DNA of 64,000 nucleotides from Variovorax sp. 679. Its GTDB lineage: Bacteria > Pseudomonadota > Gammaproteobacteria > Burkholderiales > Burkholderiaceae_C. Shown here in pieces: positions 9,482-18,419 of the stretch. The notes under the pieces are model-generated. The model was not told the DNA's origin and searched no databases. It saw nothing but the letters and a program-made list of their open reading frames with translations. A program made the translations under genes and the position numbers. The stretch lies in NCBI RefSeq assembly GCF_003952185.1, contig NZ_RXFS01000010.1, forward strand, positions 62,001 through 126,000. The letters run 5' to 3'. The stretch's first letter is position 1. Each line of letters starts with the position of its first letter.

Positions 9482-9709
9482 ATGGCGCGCGCAAACGACT
9501 GGGCAAGCAAGGTGATGGCATTGATCAACGGAGGCAATCCCACCGCCGCCATCGCGCAGATCAAGGTCGCGCCCTCGGTCAAGGACCTGAAGGCGCTGCA
9601 GACCATCATGACGCTCTCGAAGATGAAAGGCCGCTATCCGAACGTGGATGCGGCCATCTCAGACAACCTGGACCTGCTCGCGGCGCCCAGGCTGCACCGG
9701 TCCCCCTGA
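9482..9709 (+). CDS. Hypothetical 75-aa protein
   Basis: Begins MARANDWASKVMALINGG at 9482 with a purine-rich AAAGCAGGTGAAG just upstream as a plausible ribosome site. Ala/Lys-rich, predicted mostly helical, no signal peptide, no cysteine. It lies between the amidohydrolase gene and the convergent aminotransferase gene. I do not recognise the family. Natural amino-acid composition and a good upstream context argue that it is real. Confidence 0.55.
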   Translation: MARANDWASKVMALINGGNPTAAIAQIKVAPSVKDLKALQTIMTLSKMKGRYPNVDAAISDNLDLLAAPRLHRSP

Positions 9710-9722
9710 TCGACAGCGTCTT

Positions 9723-10910
9723 TTACAGCGCCTGGCCGAGGCGCTTCACGCCCTCTTCGATCTTCGCCACGTCGGCCGTCGCGAAGCTCAGGCGCAGCGT
9801 GGCCACGTCGGGCTTCTCGGCGAAGAACGGCGCGCCGGGCACGAAGGCCACGAGCTTCTCGATGGCGCGCTTCGCCAGCTCGTTCGCATCGGCCAGCTTG
9901 CCGTTGGCGCCCGTGAGGCGTGCCCAGAAGAACAGGCCGCCGTTGGGCTGGGTGAAGCTCACCGCATCGCCCAGCTCGCGCTTGAGCGCCGCGCCCATGG
10001 CCTGCGCACGCTGGCCGTACACCTCACGCACATGCGCCAGGGTTGCGGGCATGCGGCCGCTCTTGAGGTACTGGGCCGCCGTGGCCTGCGAGAAGGTGCT
10101 CGTGTGCGCGTCGCTGAACTGCTTGCACATGGTGGCCTTGGCCAGCAGCTCGGGCGGAGCGATCATCCAGCCGATGCGCAGGCCGGGGCTCAGCACCTTG
10201 CTGAGGCTGCCGCAGTGCGCGAGCAGCTCGCGGCTGCCGGGCACGTCCTTGCTCAGCGACATGATCGAAGGCGGCGGGGCTTCGCCGAAGTAGAGGTCGC
10301 CGTAGGGGTCGTCCTCGACGATCAGCGTCTTGTACTTCACGGCCAGCTCGAGCACCTTCTTGCGGCGCTCCAGGCTCAGCATGGCGCCGCTGGGGTTGCC
10401 GAAGGTGGGAATGAGGTAGACGAACTTGGGCTTGTGCTCGGCGATGAGCTTCTCGAGCTCGTCGGTCTTCACGCCGTTGGCGTCGATGGGCGCGCTGATG
10501 AGCTGCGCGCCGTAGAGGCGGAAGCACTGGATGGTGGCCAGGAAGGTCGGGCCCTCGACGATCACCTTGTCGCCGGGCGAGATCATGGTCTTGCCCAGCA
10601 GGTCCAGCGCCTGCTGGCTGCCGGTGGTGACGATCAGGCCGCTCGGCTCGACGTCGACCCCCTTGGTCTTCATGAAGGCGCCGAGCTGGGTGCGCAGCGG
10701 CTCGTAGCCTTCGGTGGCGCCGTACTGCAGGGCGGCGCCGGGTTCTTCGGTGAGTGCTTTATGGCTCGCCTCCTTGAGGCCCTCGACGTCGAACATGGCG
10801 CTGTCGGGGAAGCCGCCCGCAAAACTGATGATGCCGGGCTTGCCCAGCAGCTTGAAGAGTTCGCGGATGGCGGAGGTCTCGACGTTGTCGAGGCGGGAGG
10901 CGAATTGCAT
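9723..10910 (-). CDS. PLP-dependent aminotransferase, class I/II (2-aminoadipate-like)
   Basis: 395 aa fold-type I aminotransferase. The start at 10910 (MQFASRLDNVETSAIRELF) is chosen because further upstream the frame runs antisense to nth. Landmarks: ISFAGGFPDSAMFD near residue 28, TTGSQQALDLLGK near 100, VEDDPYGDLYF (Asp that contacts the pyridine nitrogen), and the Schiff-base lysine in GSLSKVLSPGLRIGW near residue 238. This subfamily, without the N-terminal GntR domain of MocR proteins, includes 2-aminoadipate and valine/alanine aminotransferases; the substrate cannot be assigned. It diverges from nth across 109 bp. Confidence 0.9.
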   Translation of the reverse strand: MQFASRLDNVETSAIRELFKLLGKPGIISFAGGFPDSAMFDVEGLKEASHKALTEEPGAALQYGATEGYEPLRTQLGAFMKTKGVDVEPSGLIVTTGSQQALDLLGKTMISPGDKVIVEGPTFLATIQCFRLYGAQLISAPIDANGVKTDELEKLIAEHKPKFVYLIPTFGNPSGAMLSLERRKKVLELAVKYKTLIVEDDPYGDLYFGEAPPPSIMSLSKDVPGSRELLAHCGSLSKVLSPGLRIGWMIAPPELLAKATMCKQFSDAHTSTFSQATAAQYLKSGRMPATLAHVREVYGQRAQAMGAALKRELGDAVSFTQPNGGLFFWARLTGANGKLADANELAKRAIEKLVAFVPGAPFFAEKPDVATLRLSFATADVAKIEEGVKRLGQAL

Positions 10911-11019
10911 GGTCAGTCTCACTTTCTGGGTGCCATTGTCACCAAAGCCGGGGCAATAAAGCTGCGTAAGGCTATCGGCTTTCGACGATATATTGCGCGT
11001 GCCGCCCTCACGAAGCCCC

Positions 11020-11667
11020 ATGAAAAAAGACAACATCCCCCTCTTCTTCGCCACCCTGCAGGCGGCCAACCCCGAGCCCGAGACCGAGCTCGAGTACACC
11101 ACCCCCTTCGAGCTGCTGGCCGCCGTGCTGCTGTCGGCGCAGGCCACCGACGTGGGCGTGAACAAGGCCACGCGCAAGCTCTTCCCGGTGGCGAACACGC
11201 CGCAGGCCATCCTCGACCTGGGTGTCGAGGGGCTGGAGGAATACATCAAGACCATCGGCCTGTACCGCAGCAAGGCCAGACACCTGATCGAGGCCTGCCG
11301 CATGCTGGTGGAACTGCACGGCGGCGAGGTTCCGCGCACCCGCGCCGAACTGGAGGCGCTGCCCGGCGTCGGCCGCAAGACGGCGAACGTGGTGCTCAAC
11401 GTGGCCTTCGGCGAGGCGACGATCGCGGTCGACACGCACATCTTCCGCGTCGGCAACCGCACCGGCCTCGCGCCGGGCAAGACGCCGCTGGAGGTGGAAC
11501 TGAAGCTCGAGAAGCGCGTCCCACCCGAGTACCGGCTGCACGCGCACCACTGGCTGATCCTGCATGGCCGCTACATCTGCGTGGCGCGCAAGCCGCGCTG
11601 CTGGGAATGCGCGGTGGCGAGCTTCTGCTCCTACAAGCCCAAGACGCCCGCGCCGAAGACGGCCTGA
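11020..11667 (+). CDS. nth: Endonuclease III
   Basis: Base-excision-repair DNA glycosylase/AP lyase for oxidised pyrimidines, 215 aa. Helix-hairpin-helix LPGVGRKTANVV carries the catalytic Lys; VDTHIFRVGNR carries the catalytic Asp. The C-terminal 4Fe-4S loop has the exact C-x6-C-x2-C-x5-C spacing (CVARKPRCWECAVASFC). The ATG at 11020 gives the usual N terminus MKKDNIPLFF; an upstream in-frame GTG would add nine residues. The next gene begins 26 bases downstream on the same strand. Confidence 0.97.
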   Translation: MKKDNIPLFFATLQAANPEPETELEYTTPFELLAAVLLSAQATDVGVNKATRKLFPVANTPQAILDLGVEGLEEYIKTIGLYRSKARHLIEACRMLVELHGGEVPRTRAELEALPGVGRKTANVVLNVAFGEATIAVDTHIFRVGNRTGLAPGKTPLEVELKLEKRVPPEYRLHAHHWLILHGRYICVARKPRCWECAVASFCSYKPKTPAPKTA

Positions 11668-11693
11668 GAGATGAAGAAAGAACACAGCGACGA

Positions 11694-12542
11694 ATGACGA
11701 GAAGCAAGACCACATCGACGAACGCCCGCACGCTGCTGGGCGCGGCCCTGCTGGCCGCGCTACTCCCGGCCTCGGCCTGGGCACAACAGGGCGGCGGCCA
11801 GTTCCCCAACTCCATCGGGCAGTACACGGGCCGCTGGTCCGCCAACTGCGCCGACAACTCGGCTCCCACGCTGCAGGTGCGCCAGGACATGCTGATCGCC
11901 GAGAGCGGCAAGCGCCGCGTGGTCGCCCGCGAGCCGCAGACGGCCTACAGCTTCTTCGGCAACAGCCCGCCGCCGGCCGGCTTCGATGTGGCGCTGATGA
12001 GCGACGCGGGCAAGGCCGGTTCGATGACCTTCCTCGTCTACCGCGGATCGCGCGGCCAGTACATCGCGCTGGATGCCGACAAGCCGGTCGCCGGCCAGCT
12101 CGGGCCCGAGATGATGAAGCAGCGCTACTGGCGCTGCAACGGTGCCGAGCGGGCCCTGCCTCCCCCGTCCGAGCCTGCCGCCAAGGTGCCGCCCCCGCCC
12201 ACCGGAAGCCCCGCCGCGCTCGCGCAGGGCCCCGCCATGCAGAAGGCCTGGCGCGCAGCTCTGGGCCCGCGCGAGAACGACCGCTGGCTGGTGCGCCGCG
12301 AAGGCCCGGCGCCGGAGCCGCAATGGGTCACGATCGACGGCACGCGCTACCTGCTGCACGCCTTCTGCAAACCGCACGACTGCTACGACAACAACGCCAT
12401 TGCGCTCTACGACCAGGGCTCCGGCCGCATCTACGGCCTGGTGCAGCGCAACGGCGCCAACCGCCTCGTGGGCACGCCGCCGCAGGCGCTGGCGCCCCAG
12501 CTGGACAAGCTCTGGCGCGAACAGTGGCGGCAGAAGAACTGA
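11694..12542 (+). CDS. Secreted protein with C-terminal Ivy lysozyme-inhibitor domain
   Basis: 282 aa. A Sec signal peptide is clear (hydrophobic LLGAALLAALLPASAWA, cleavage after residue 30). The mature N-terminal part (about 31-150) contains Cys near 48 and 150, an SxGxYTGRWSANCADNS pattern and no family I know. A Pro/Ala-rich linker (about 155-180) follows. The last 100 residues resemble the Ivy family (inhibitor of vertebrate C-type lysozyme): the hallmark loop CKPHDC is at 225-230, which in Ivy forms a disulfide-closed loop whose His enters the lysozyme active site; it is followed by the NNAIALYD...GRIYGLVQ strand pair and a G-x-P motif. By inference a periplasmic or secreted protein protecting peptidoglycan. 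It follows nth by 26 bp but the two need not be co-regulated. Confidence 0.82.
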   Translation: MTRSKTTSTNARTLLGAALLAALLPASAWAQQGGGQFPNSIGQYTGRWSANCADNSAPTLQVRQDMLIAESGKRRVVAREPQTAYSFFGNSPPPAGFDVALMSDAGKAGSMTFLVYRGSRGQYIALDADKPVAGQLGPEMMKQRYWRCNGAERALPPPSEPAAKVPPPPTGSPAALAQGPAMQKAWRAALGPRENDRWLVRREGPAPEPQWVTIDGTRYLLHAFCKPHDCYDNNAIALYDQGSGRIYGLVQRNGANRLVGTPPQALAPQLDKLWREQWRQKN

Positions 12543-12562
12543 AGAACTGAACGCAGGCCCGC

Positions 12563-14125
12563 TCAGGCCAGCTTGAACATGCGCACCGCGTGCACCAGCC
12601 CTGCGGCCTGGTCGTTCATCGACTGCGCCGCGGCCGAGGCCTGCTCCACCAGCGCCGCGTTCTGCTGGGTGGTGCGGTCCATCTGCTTGATGGCATCGTT
12701 GACCTGACCGATGCCGGCCGCCTGCTCCTGGCTGGCCGCGGTGATCTCGGCCATGATGTCCGTCACCCGCCGCACGCTGCCCACGACCTCCTCCATGGTC
12801 TTGCCGGCCTCGTTGACCAGCGTGCTGCCCGCCTTCACCTCGTCCACCGAATCGCCGATCAGCGTCTTGATTTCCTTCGCCGCGGCGGCAGAGCGCTGCG
12901 CCAGGCTTCGCACCTCCGACGCGACCACCGCGAACCCCCGCCCCTGCTCGCCCGCGCGGGCCGCCTCCACCGCCGCATTGAGCGCGAGGATGTTGGTCTG
13001 GAACGAGATGCCGTCGATCACGCCGATGATCTCCACCACCTTCCTCGACGAGGCGTTGATGGACGCCATCTTCTCCACCACCTGATCGACCACCGCGCCG
13101 CCGCGCGAAGCCACCTGCGAGGCAGAGTCGGCAAGCTGGTTGGCCAGCCGCGCGTTGTCGGCGTTCTGCCTGACGGTGCCGGTGAGCTCCTGCATGGCCG
13201 CCGCCGTCTGCTCCAGCGAGCTGGCCTGCGCCTCGGTACGCGACGAGAGATCGCGATTGCCCGAGGCGATCTGGCCCGATGCCGAGGCGATGGAATCGGT
13301 GCCGTCGCGCACCTGCCCCACCACCTTGGCCAGCTCGTCGTTCATCGAGCGCAGCGCGCGCATCAGCATGCCCGACTCCGAGGTGTCCGACACCTCGATG
13401 CGCGCCGTCAGGTCGCCGGAGGCCACCTGCTGCGCCACGTTCACCGCCTGGCCCAGCGGCCGCGTGATGGAGCGCGTCATGAGGAAAGCCAGCAGCAGGC
13501 CGCCGGCCAGCGAGGCACAGCTGATCCCGAGGATCATCCACTTCGCGCGCAGGTACGCGGCCTGCGTCGATGCCGTGCCTTCGTCGGCGCTCTTCCTCAG
13601 CAGCGACTGGAAGGCAGAGACATGCGCCAGCACCTGGTTGAGCAGCGGCATGCATTCCTGCGTCAGCACCTTGACGGCGGCGTCGGTCTGGCGCGAGGTG
13701 GCGAGGGCGACGACGTTGCCGGCGATGGGCAGGTACCGGGCCTCCAGCGCACGGAGCTGCTCTAGCATCCGGCGCTCCTCCGGGGTTGCGGCGGCGGGAT
13801 CGGCCATCACCGTCGCCAGACCCTGCAGGCCCTTGTCGATCTCGCGCTGGGAGCTTCCGACGAGTTCGATGTCGCCTTTTTGCAAGGCCGAGTCCGTCAC
13901 CAGCGCCAGGTTGCGCGCCGCGATGGCCCGCTTGCCGATGGCCGACTGCACGTTGTTGAGCTCGTCGAGCTTGCGTTCCCCGATCTCGGTCGCGAAGGCG
14001 ACGCGCTCCGAGAGATTCGCCATCTCGTGCAGGCCGATGCCGGTGATGAGGAGCTGCAACAGCAGCAACAGCGCAAAACCCAGCCCGAGGCGGGCTCCGA
14101 TCCTGAGATTCGAAAGACCGAACAT
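12563..14125 (-). CDS. Methyl-accepting chemotaxis protein
   Basis: 520 aa Tar/Tsr-type receptor from the ATG at 14125 (MFGLSNLRIGARLGLGFA). Layout: first membrane helix about 10-32, periplasmic four-helix ligand domain to about 188, second helix about 190-212, HAMP, and a long cytoplasmic signalling domain with the conserved hairpin tip (EAARAGEQGRGFAVVASEVRSLAQ split over about residues 378-401). The protein ends in VRMFKLA, with no C-terminal CheR/CheB-docking pentapeptide. It diverges from the LuxR regulator gene. Ligand unknown. Confidence 0.95.
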   Translation of the reverse strand: MFGLSNLRIGARLGLGFALLLLLQLLITGIGLHEMANLSERVAFATEIGERKLDELNNVQSAIGKRAIAARNLALVTDSALQKGDIELVGSSQREIDKGLQGLATVMADPAAATPEERRMLEQLRALEARYLPIAGNVVALATSRQTDAAVKVLTQECMPLLNQVLAHVSAFQSLLRKSADEGTASTQAAYLRAKWMILGISCASLAGGLLLAFLMTRSITRPLGQAVNVAQQVASGDLTARIEVSDTSESGMLMRALRSMNDELAKVVGQVRDGTDSIASASGQIASGNRDLSSRTEAQASSLEQTAAAMQELTGTVRQNADNARLANQLADSASQVASRGGAVVDQVVEKMASINASSRKVVEIIGVIDGISFQTNILALNAAVEAARAGEQGRGFAVVASEVRSLAQRSAAAAKEIKTLIGDSVDEVKAGSTLVNEAGKTMEEVVGSVRRVTDIMAEITAASQEQAAGIGQVNDAIKQMDRTTQQNAALVEQASAAAQSMNDQAAGLVHAVRMFKLA

Positions 14126-14189
14126 GTGGCGTTCTCCAAATTGGTTGCGGGGTCTCCCCGCTCTCATCGGCAGCGCCACCGCGCGCCAC

Positions 14190-14208
14190 CCCACCCTCGA
14201 AGGGTGGG
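14190..14208. promoter_or_regulatory. Inverted repeat between divergent mcp and luxR-type genes
   Basis: CCCACCCT-CGA-AGGGTGGG: perfect 8-base arms around a 3-base centre, in the 145-bp divergent region between the chemotaxis receptor (start 14125) and the MalT-like regulator (start 14271). Position and symmetry fit an operator, for example autoregulatory; a transcript hairpin is the alternative. No T-tract follows, so a terminator is less likely. Confidence 0.4.
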
Positions 14209-14270
14209 AATGGGCAAACCCTTGAATATGGGATCCGATCCGCGCGCGAGATGACCCAGAATCCGCACGA

Positions 14271-17018
14271 ATGCAATCTGCCTCAACACCCGGCACACCA
14301 GCGCAGCGCACCCGGAGCCGCCGTCTCCTGGTCCGCCAGGGCCTGCTCGACCGGCTCGACGGGCCCGACGGCCGCCGATGCGTGGTGCTGCGTGCACCCG
14401 CCGGCTTCGGCAAGAGCTCGCTTCTGCTCACCTGGCAGCGCGAACTCGTATCGGCCGACGCCGGCATCGCATGGCTCAGGCTCGCGGACCTTCCCGAGGG
14501 CGACCTGCACTTCATGACCGCCCTGATGACGGCCCTGGCCGGCATCGACACGGCGATTCCGAAGCAGGCGATGGCGCATGCCCGCCCCGACGCCCTGGCG
14601 ATGGAGCGGCTGGTCATCGCGCTCGTGCGCGGCATTGCAGCGCACGGCCGCAGGGTCGTGCTGATCGTGGACGACGTGCAGTGCGCGCAGAGCGGCAACG
14701 TGCTGCACGCCCTGCGCCTGCTCGTCGAGTACGCGCCGGCCAACCTGCTGTGCGTCTTCGCCAGCCAGGACGAACTGCCGATGACGCTGGGACACACCCC
14801 GGCCTCGAAGACGGTGCTGGAACTGCGCAACGACGACCTGCGCTTCAGCCTGCCGGAGTCGATCGACTACCTCGGCATGCGCCTGCCGCAACTCGACGAG
14901 CGCGCCGCCGCTGCGATCCACCGGCTGACCGAGGGCTGGCCGGCGCTGCTTCGGCTGGCCAGCGCCGACGTGCGCCGCCGGCGCGGCGTGCAGTCGCCCC
15001 TGGTCCATGGCGTGCCCGATCCCGAGCCATTTGCCGCGTACTTCCACGCGCACGTCTTCCCCCGCCTTTCGGCGACGCAGTTGCGGCTGCTCATCTGCTG
15101 CGCCGCCTGCACGCGCTTCAGCGCGTCGCTGTGCGCCGACCTCGTGGGCGACGGGTACACGCCGGCCCAGTGCGCCGAGCTGCTGGAACCGCTGGCGCGC
15201 GAGGGCCTGCTGTCCGCCGCGCCGGAAGCGTCCGCCTCGCCCGCGCAGGAGCACTGGTGGCACATGCACCCGCTGCTGCGCAGCGTGCTGCTCCTGCGCT
15301 TCTCGGCCTGGCCCGAAGCCGAGCGGCTGAAGATTCATGCCACGGCCTGCCACTCGTTCATGGCCCGGGGCATGCACCACCAGGCCGTGCGGCACGCGCT
15401 GGCGGCCGGCAACCGCGAAACCGCCGCCTGGCTGGCCGAACACGGTGCGCAGGCGCTGTTCGTGCAGGGCCGCATGAGCGAAATGATCGCGCTGGTGCGC
15501 CAGCTCGACGCCGAAACGATCAAGGACAACTCCAATCTCGGTCTTTGGACTGCCTGGGTCGAGCTGGCCGACTACCGCCTCGACGACTGCGCCCGCAGCA
15601 TCCAGCGGCTGCGCGGAAAGCCCGGCGCCCTCGAACCGGCCATGCGCTACCGGCTGACGCTGCTGGGCTGCCTGTTCGCCATCCGCAACGACGACAACGA
15701 CGCGCTCTCGCGGCTGTTGCCCGAGTTGCTGGCCCCGCCGCCGTCGGCCGATGAGTTCGCGCTGGCCGGGCGGCGCAACGTGCTGACCTGGCTGCACCTG
15801 CATCGCGGCGAGTTCGTGCAGGCGCGGTGCATCCAGCGCGACGAGCCGACACCGCGCATCGACGGCGAGCCCGTCGTCGGCACCCTGTTCGGGTCGCTGG
15901 TGGGCCAGTGCCTGGTCGGGCTGTCGTATGCCGTCGAGGGACAGATGCACCGCGCGGAGCGCATCTACCGCCAGGTGCTCGGCGAGGCGCAGGAGCGCGG
16001 CGCGCGTTGCGCCGAGGCGGCCCGGCTCACCGCCCAGCTGCTGGTGGAGGTGCTGTACGAGCAGCACGGCCCGCTGGTGGCGGCGCGCTTCATCCAGGAA
16101 CAACTCGGCACGCACGACGGCCTGATTCCCGACACCAGCCTGCGCATGATCCTGGTGGCGAACCGCGCCCAGCAAGCGGCCGGCCGCTGGCGCGAGGCGC
16201 TGGAACACCTCGCGCAGGCCGGGTGCTTCCTGCGGCGCTTCCGCATGGACCGCACGCTGGCCTGCGTGCTGCTGGAACAGCTCGGGATCCAGCTCGCGAA
16301 CGACGAGACCGACGCGGCGCGAGCCTCCCTGCAGGAACTGGAAGCGCTGCACGACCGGCACCCGGGTGTCGAGCCCGGCACCCTCCGGCGCATTGCCGAC
16401 ATCGTGGAGCGGGCGCGGATCCGCATGGCGATGCACGACGGCGAACTGCTGCCCGTGCTGGCACGGATCGACGCCCTGTCGCAGTGCTACGAGGAACGCG
16501 GACAGCTCAGCCTCTCGGTCACGCTCCAGCTCCAGGCGGCCGAGGTCGAGCGCAGGCTCGGCCGCACCGAGGCGTCGAACGCGCGCGTCTGCAAGGCCTT
16601 GCGGCTGGGTCATTCGCTGGGGCTGCTGCAGACCCTGCTGGGCGCGCACGACAACGCCCTGCAGCTGATCCGCACGGCCGGCGCGATACCCAATCTCGAC
16701 CCGGTCCTGGGCTTCTTCATCGAGCGCATCGAGGCGCTGGCGCAATCGCAGCTCGAGGTGCGCATCGAGCCTCCGCCGGTGCCGCATTTCCGGGACGACG
16801 AGCGCCTGACCCGCCTGCTCACGCTGCGCGAAGCCGAGATCGCCGAACTGCTGCTGAAGTCGCTGCCGAACAAGAAGATCGCGCTCACGCTCGGCGTGTC
16901 GCTCGACACGGTCAAGTGGCACCTCAAGAACATCTACATGAAGCTGGACGCCCACGGGCGCGGCGCCGTGGCCGAACGCATGCGGTACGAGCTCGAACGC
17001 GGCGGCAGCGGCAAATAG
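14271..17018 (+). CDS. MalT-like (LAL-type) LuxR-family transcriptional regulator
   Basis: 915 aa, a size typical of large ATP-binding LuxR regulators (STAND ATPases). An N-terminal NTPase domain carries Walker A APAGFGKSSL near residue 45 and a Walker B-like VVLIVDDVQ near 128; a long helical, TPR-like middle part follows; the C-terminal LuxR DNA-binding helix-turn-helix (LTLREAEIAELLLKSLPNKK, then TLGVSLDTVKWHLKNIY) occupies about 845-905. Such proteins activate transcription after binding ATP and an inducer. The target is not visible; the divergent chemotaxis receptor and the shared inverted repeat at 14190 make that gene a candidate. Confidence 0.92.
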   Translation: MQSASTPGTPAQRTRSRRLLVRQGLLDRLDGPDGRRCVVLRAPAGFGKSSLLLTWQRELVSADAGIAWLRLADLPEGDLHFMTALMTALAGIDTAIPKQAMAHARPDALAMERLVIALVRGIAAHGRRVVLIVDDVQCAQSGNVLHALRLLVEYAPANLLCVFASQDELPMTLGHTPASKTVLELRNDDLRFSLPESIDYLGMRLPQLDERAAAAIHRLTEGWPALLRLASADVRRRRGVQSPLVHGVPDPEPFAAYFHAHVFPRLSATQLRLLICCAACTRFSASLCADLVGDGYTPAQCAELLEPLAREGLLSAAPEASASPAQEHWWHMHPLLRSVLLLRFSAWPEAERLKIHATACHSFMARGMHHQAVRHALAAGNRETAAWLAEHGAQALFVQGRMSEMIALVRQLDAETIKDNSNLGLWTAWVELADYRLDDCARSIQRLRGKPGALEPAMRYRLTLLGCLFAIRNDDNDALSRLLPELLAPPPSADEFALAGRRNVLTWLHLHRGEFVQARCIQRDEPTPRIDGEPVVGTLFGSLVGQCLVGLSYAVEGQMHRAERIYRQVLGEAQERGARCAEAARLTAQLLVEVLYEQHGPLVAARFIQEQLGTHDGLIPDTSLRMILVANRAQQAAGRWREALEHLAQAGCFLRRFRMDRTLACVLLEQLGIQLANDETDAARASLQELEALHDRHPGVEPGTLRRIADIVERARIRMAMHDGELLPVLARIDALSQCYEERGQLSLSVTLQLQAAEVERRLGRTEASNARVCKALRLGHSLGLLQTLLGAHDNALQLIRTAGAIPNLDPVLGFFIERIEALAQSQLEVRIEPPPVPHFRDDERLTRLLTLREAEIAELLLKSLPNKKIALTLGVSLDTVKWHLKNIYMKLDAHGRGAVAERMRYELERGGSGK

Positions 17019-17047
17019 AGGGCGCCGATCAGGCACCGCCGCCCATG

Positions 17048-17611
17048 TCAGGTGAGCGATGGATTGTCGAAAACCAGCCAACCGCCGAATGGCATCTCGC
17101 CGGAAGGCCAGTCGCCCGCAGTGGCCGGGCAACGGATGCCGCGCTGCAGCAAGGTCACCGCGCGCAATACGCCGGCATGCGTGACCCAGAGCACGTCGCG
17201 CTCCTGCGCCAGCCATTCGTCGTGCGCCTGTGCAACCCGCAACATGAAGGCGCGCACGCTCTCGCCGTGCACGCCGGCCCGCAGGTCCGCGAAATCGGCG
17301 GTCCAGGCGTCGAAGTCCTCGCGGGGAATGTCGGCCCAGGGCCGGCCCTCCCAGGCGCCGAAATCCATCTCGGCCAGCCGGGCGTCGTGTTGCACAGGCA
17401 GGTCCGGGCGCAGTGCGGCGATGGCTTCCGCCAACGCGGCGCAGCGCCTCAGAGGAGAGCTGCGCAGCGCGATGCCGGCCGGCAGCAGCGGCGCGATCCG
17501 TTCGGCGGCGGCCAGCGTGGCGTCCGCATGGGCTTCGAGGTCCGTCGCCCCGTAGCAGAGGCCGGGTTCGGCCACTACCGGGGCGTGGCGCTGGAGCCAG
17601 AGGGTGGTCAT
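17048..17611 (-). CDS. cobC: Alpha-ribazole-5'-phosphate phosphatase, histidine phosphatase family
   Basis: 187 aa branch-1 histidine phosphatase. The catalytic motif is LQRHAP near residue 8 (RHA instead of the more usual RHG), with Arg at SSPLRRC, the catalytic acid in EMDFGAWEGRPW, and the second His in WVTHAGVLRAV near 144. In the cobalamin pathway it removes phosphate from alpha-ribazole phosphate or adenosylcobalamin 5'-phosphate. Its ATG overlaps the cobS stop (17608-17611), which supports this assignment over other phosphoglycerate-mutase-like roles. Last gene of the cobQ-cobT-cobS-cobC operon. Confidence 0.88.
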   Translation of the reverse strand: MTTLWLQRHAPVVAEPGLCYGATDLEAHADATLAAAERIAPLLPAGIALRSSPLRRCAALAEAIAALRPDLPVQHDARLAEMDFGAWEGRPWADIPREDFDAWTADFADLRAGVHGESVRAFMLRVAQAHDEWLAQERDVLWVTHAGVLRAVTLLQRGIRCPATAGDWPSGEMPFGGWLVFDNPSLT

Positions 17612-18402
17612 GCGCTCCAGGCCAGCGCGAGGTAGATCGCGAGTTCGCAGACCTGCTGGGTCGCGCCCAAGCCGTCGCCGGTGAAGCCTTGCAGCCTGCG
17701 CAGGAAGAGACGCGCCATCCAGCCCGCGGCAAGAACGGCCGCGAGAACGGCGGCCACGACATGCACCGCGTCATGCGCGCACAGCAGCAGCGCCACCGCC
17801 GGAACAGTCCACACCACGGCGATCGCCAGCGCTCCCCGGCTGATCGCATCAGCCAGCGGCTTGGCCTTGCTCGCACCACTGTCGCCCACATAGGGCAGCC
17901 AGCGGATCAGGAAGAGCGGCATCAGCCGCGACAGCACGTGCGCGCCCACGATGGCAATGGCCACAGCCGCCAGGCCGCGCCCGGCCAGCAACGCGAGCAG
18001 CGCGAACTTCAGGCCCAGCGCCAATACAAGCGCGACGGTGCCGAAGGCGCCGATGCGCGAGTCCTTCATGATCTCCAGCGCCCGCTCCCGGTTGGCCGAG
18101 CCACCGAGGCCGTCGGCCACGTCGGCCAGCCCGTCCTCATGGAATGCGCCGGTGAGCATCACGGTGGCGACGGTGCTCAGCACGGCCGCCGCCAGCGCGC
18201 CACCGACGCCGGACAACCCAACGGCCACGCCCGCGAACACCAGCGCCGCCACCCCGCCTACCAGCCAGCCGATGCCGGGCAGGTGCGCCGCGCTCGCGCG
18301 CAGCATCTGCGGGCTGTAGCCGACCCATGCGGCCAGCCGCCCCGTCACCGGCACCCGGGTGAAGAACTGCAGCGCGAGCAGGAAATGGCGGATGCTGTTC
18401 AT
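17608..18402 (-). CDS. cobS: Adenosylcobinamide-GDP ribazoletransferase (cobalamin synthase)
   Basis: 264 aa integral inner-membrane protein that joins adenosylcobinamide-GDP to alpha-ribazole (phosphate), the last assembly step of B12. The family signature FHEDGLADVADGLGG near residue 85 is intact, followed by RIGAFG, and at least five hydrophobic helices are visible. The start at 18402 gives MNSIRHFLLALQFFTRVPV, the standard N terminus. The 61 bp separating it from cobT carry a dispersed repeat and a hairpin; downstream it overlaps cobC by 4 bases. Also named cobV in aerobic-pathway nomenclature. Confidence 0.96.
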   Translation of the reverse strand: MNSIRHFLLALQFFTRVPVTGRLAAWVGYSPQMLRASAAHLPGIGWLVGGVAALVFAGVAVGLSGVGGALAAAVLSTVATVMLTGAFHEDGLADVADGLGGSANRERALEIMKDSRIGAFGTVALVLALGLKFALLALLAGRGLAAVAIAIVGAHVLSRLMPLFLIRWLPYVGDSGASKAKPLADAISRGALAIAVVWTVPAVALLLCAHDAVHVVAAVLAAVLAAGWMARLFLRRLQGFTGDGLGATQQVCELAIYLALAWSA

Positions 18403-18419
18403 TGAAGTACCTTCGTGCT

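Noticed and set aside
9648..11693. In-frame N-terminal extension of the Ivy-domain protein running through the aminotransferase and nth regions
   Set aside because: It is a chance stop-free run; the signal peptide begins at the ATG at 11694, which sets the true start.
14283..17891. Long open frame antisense to the MalT-like regulator and crossing cobC
   Set aside because: Composition typical of a reversed GC-rich gene; crosses the boundary of two real genes.
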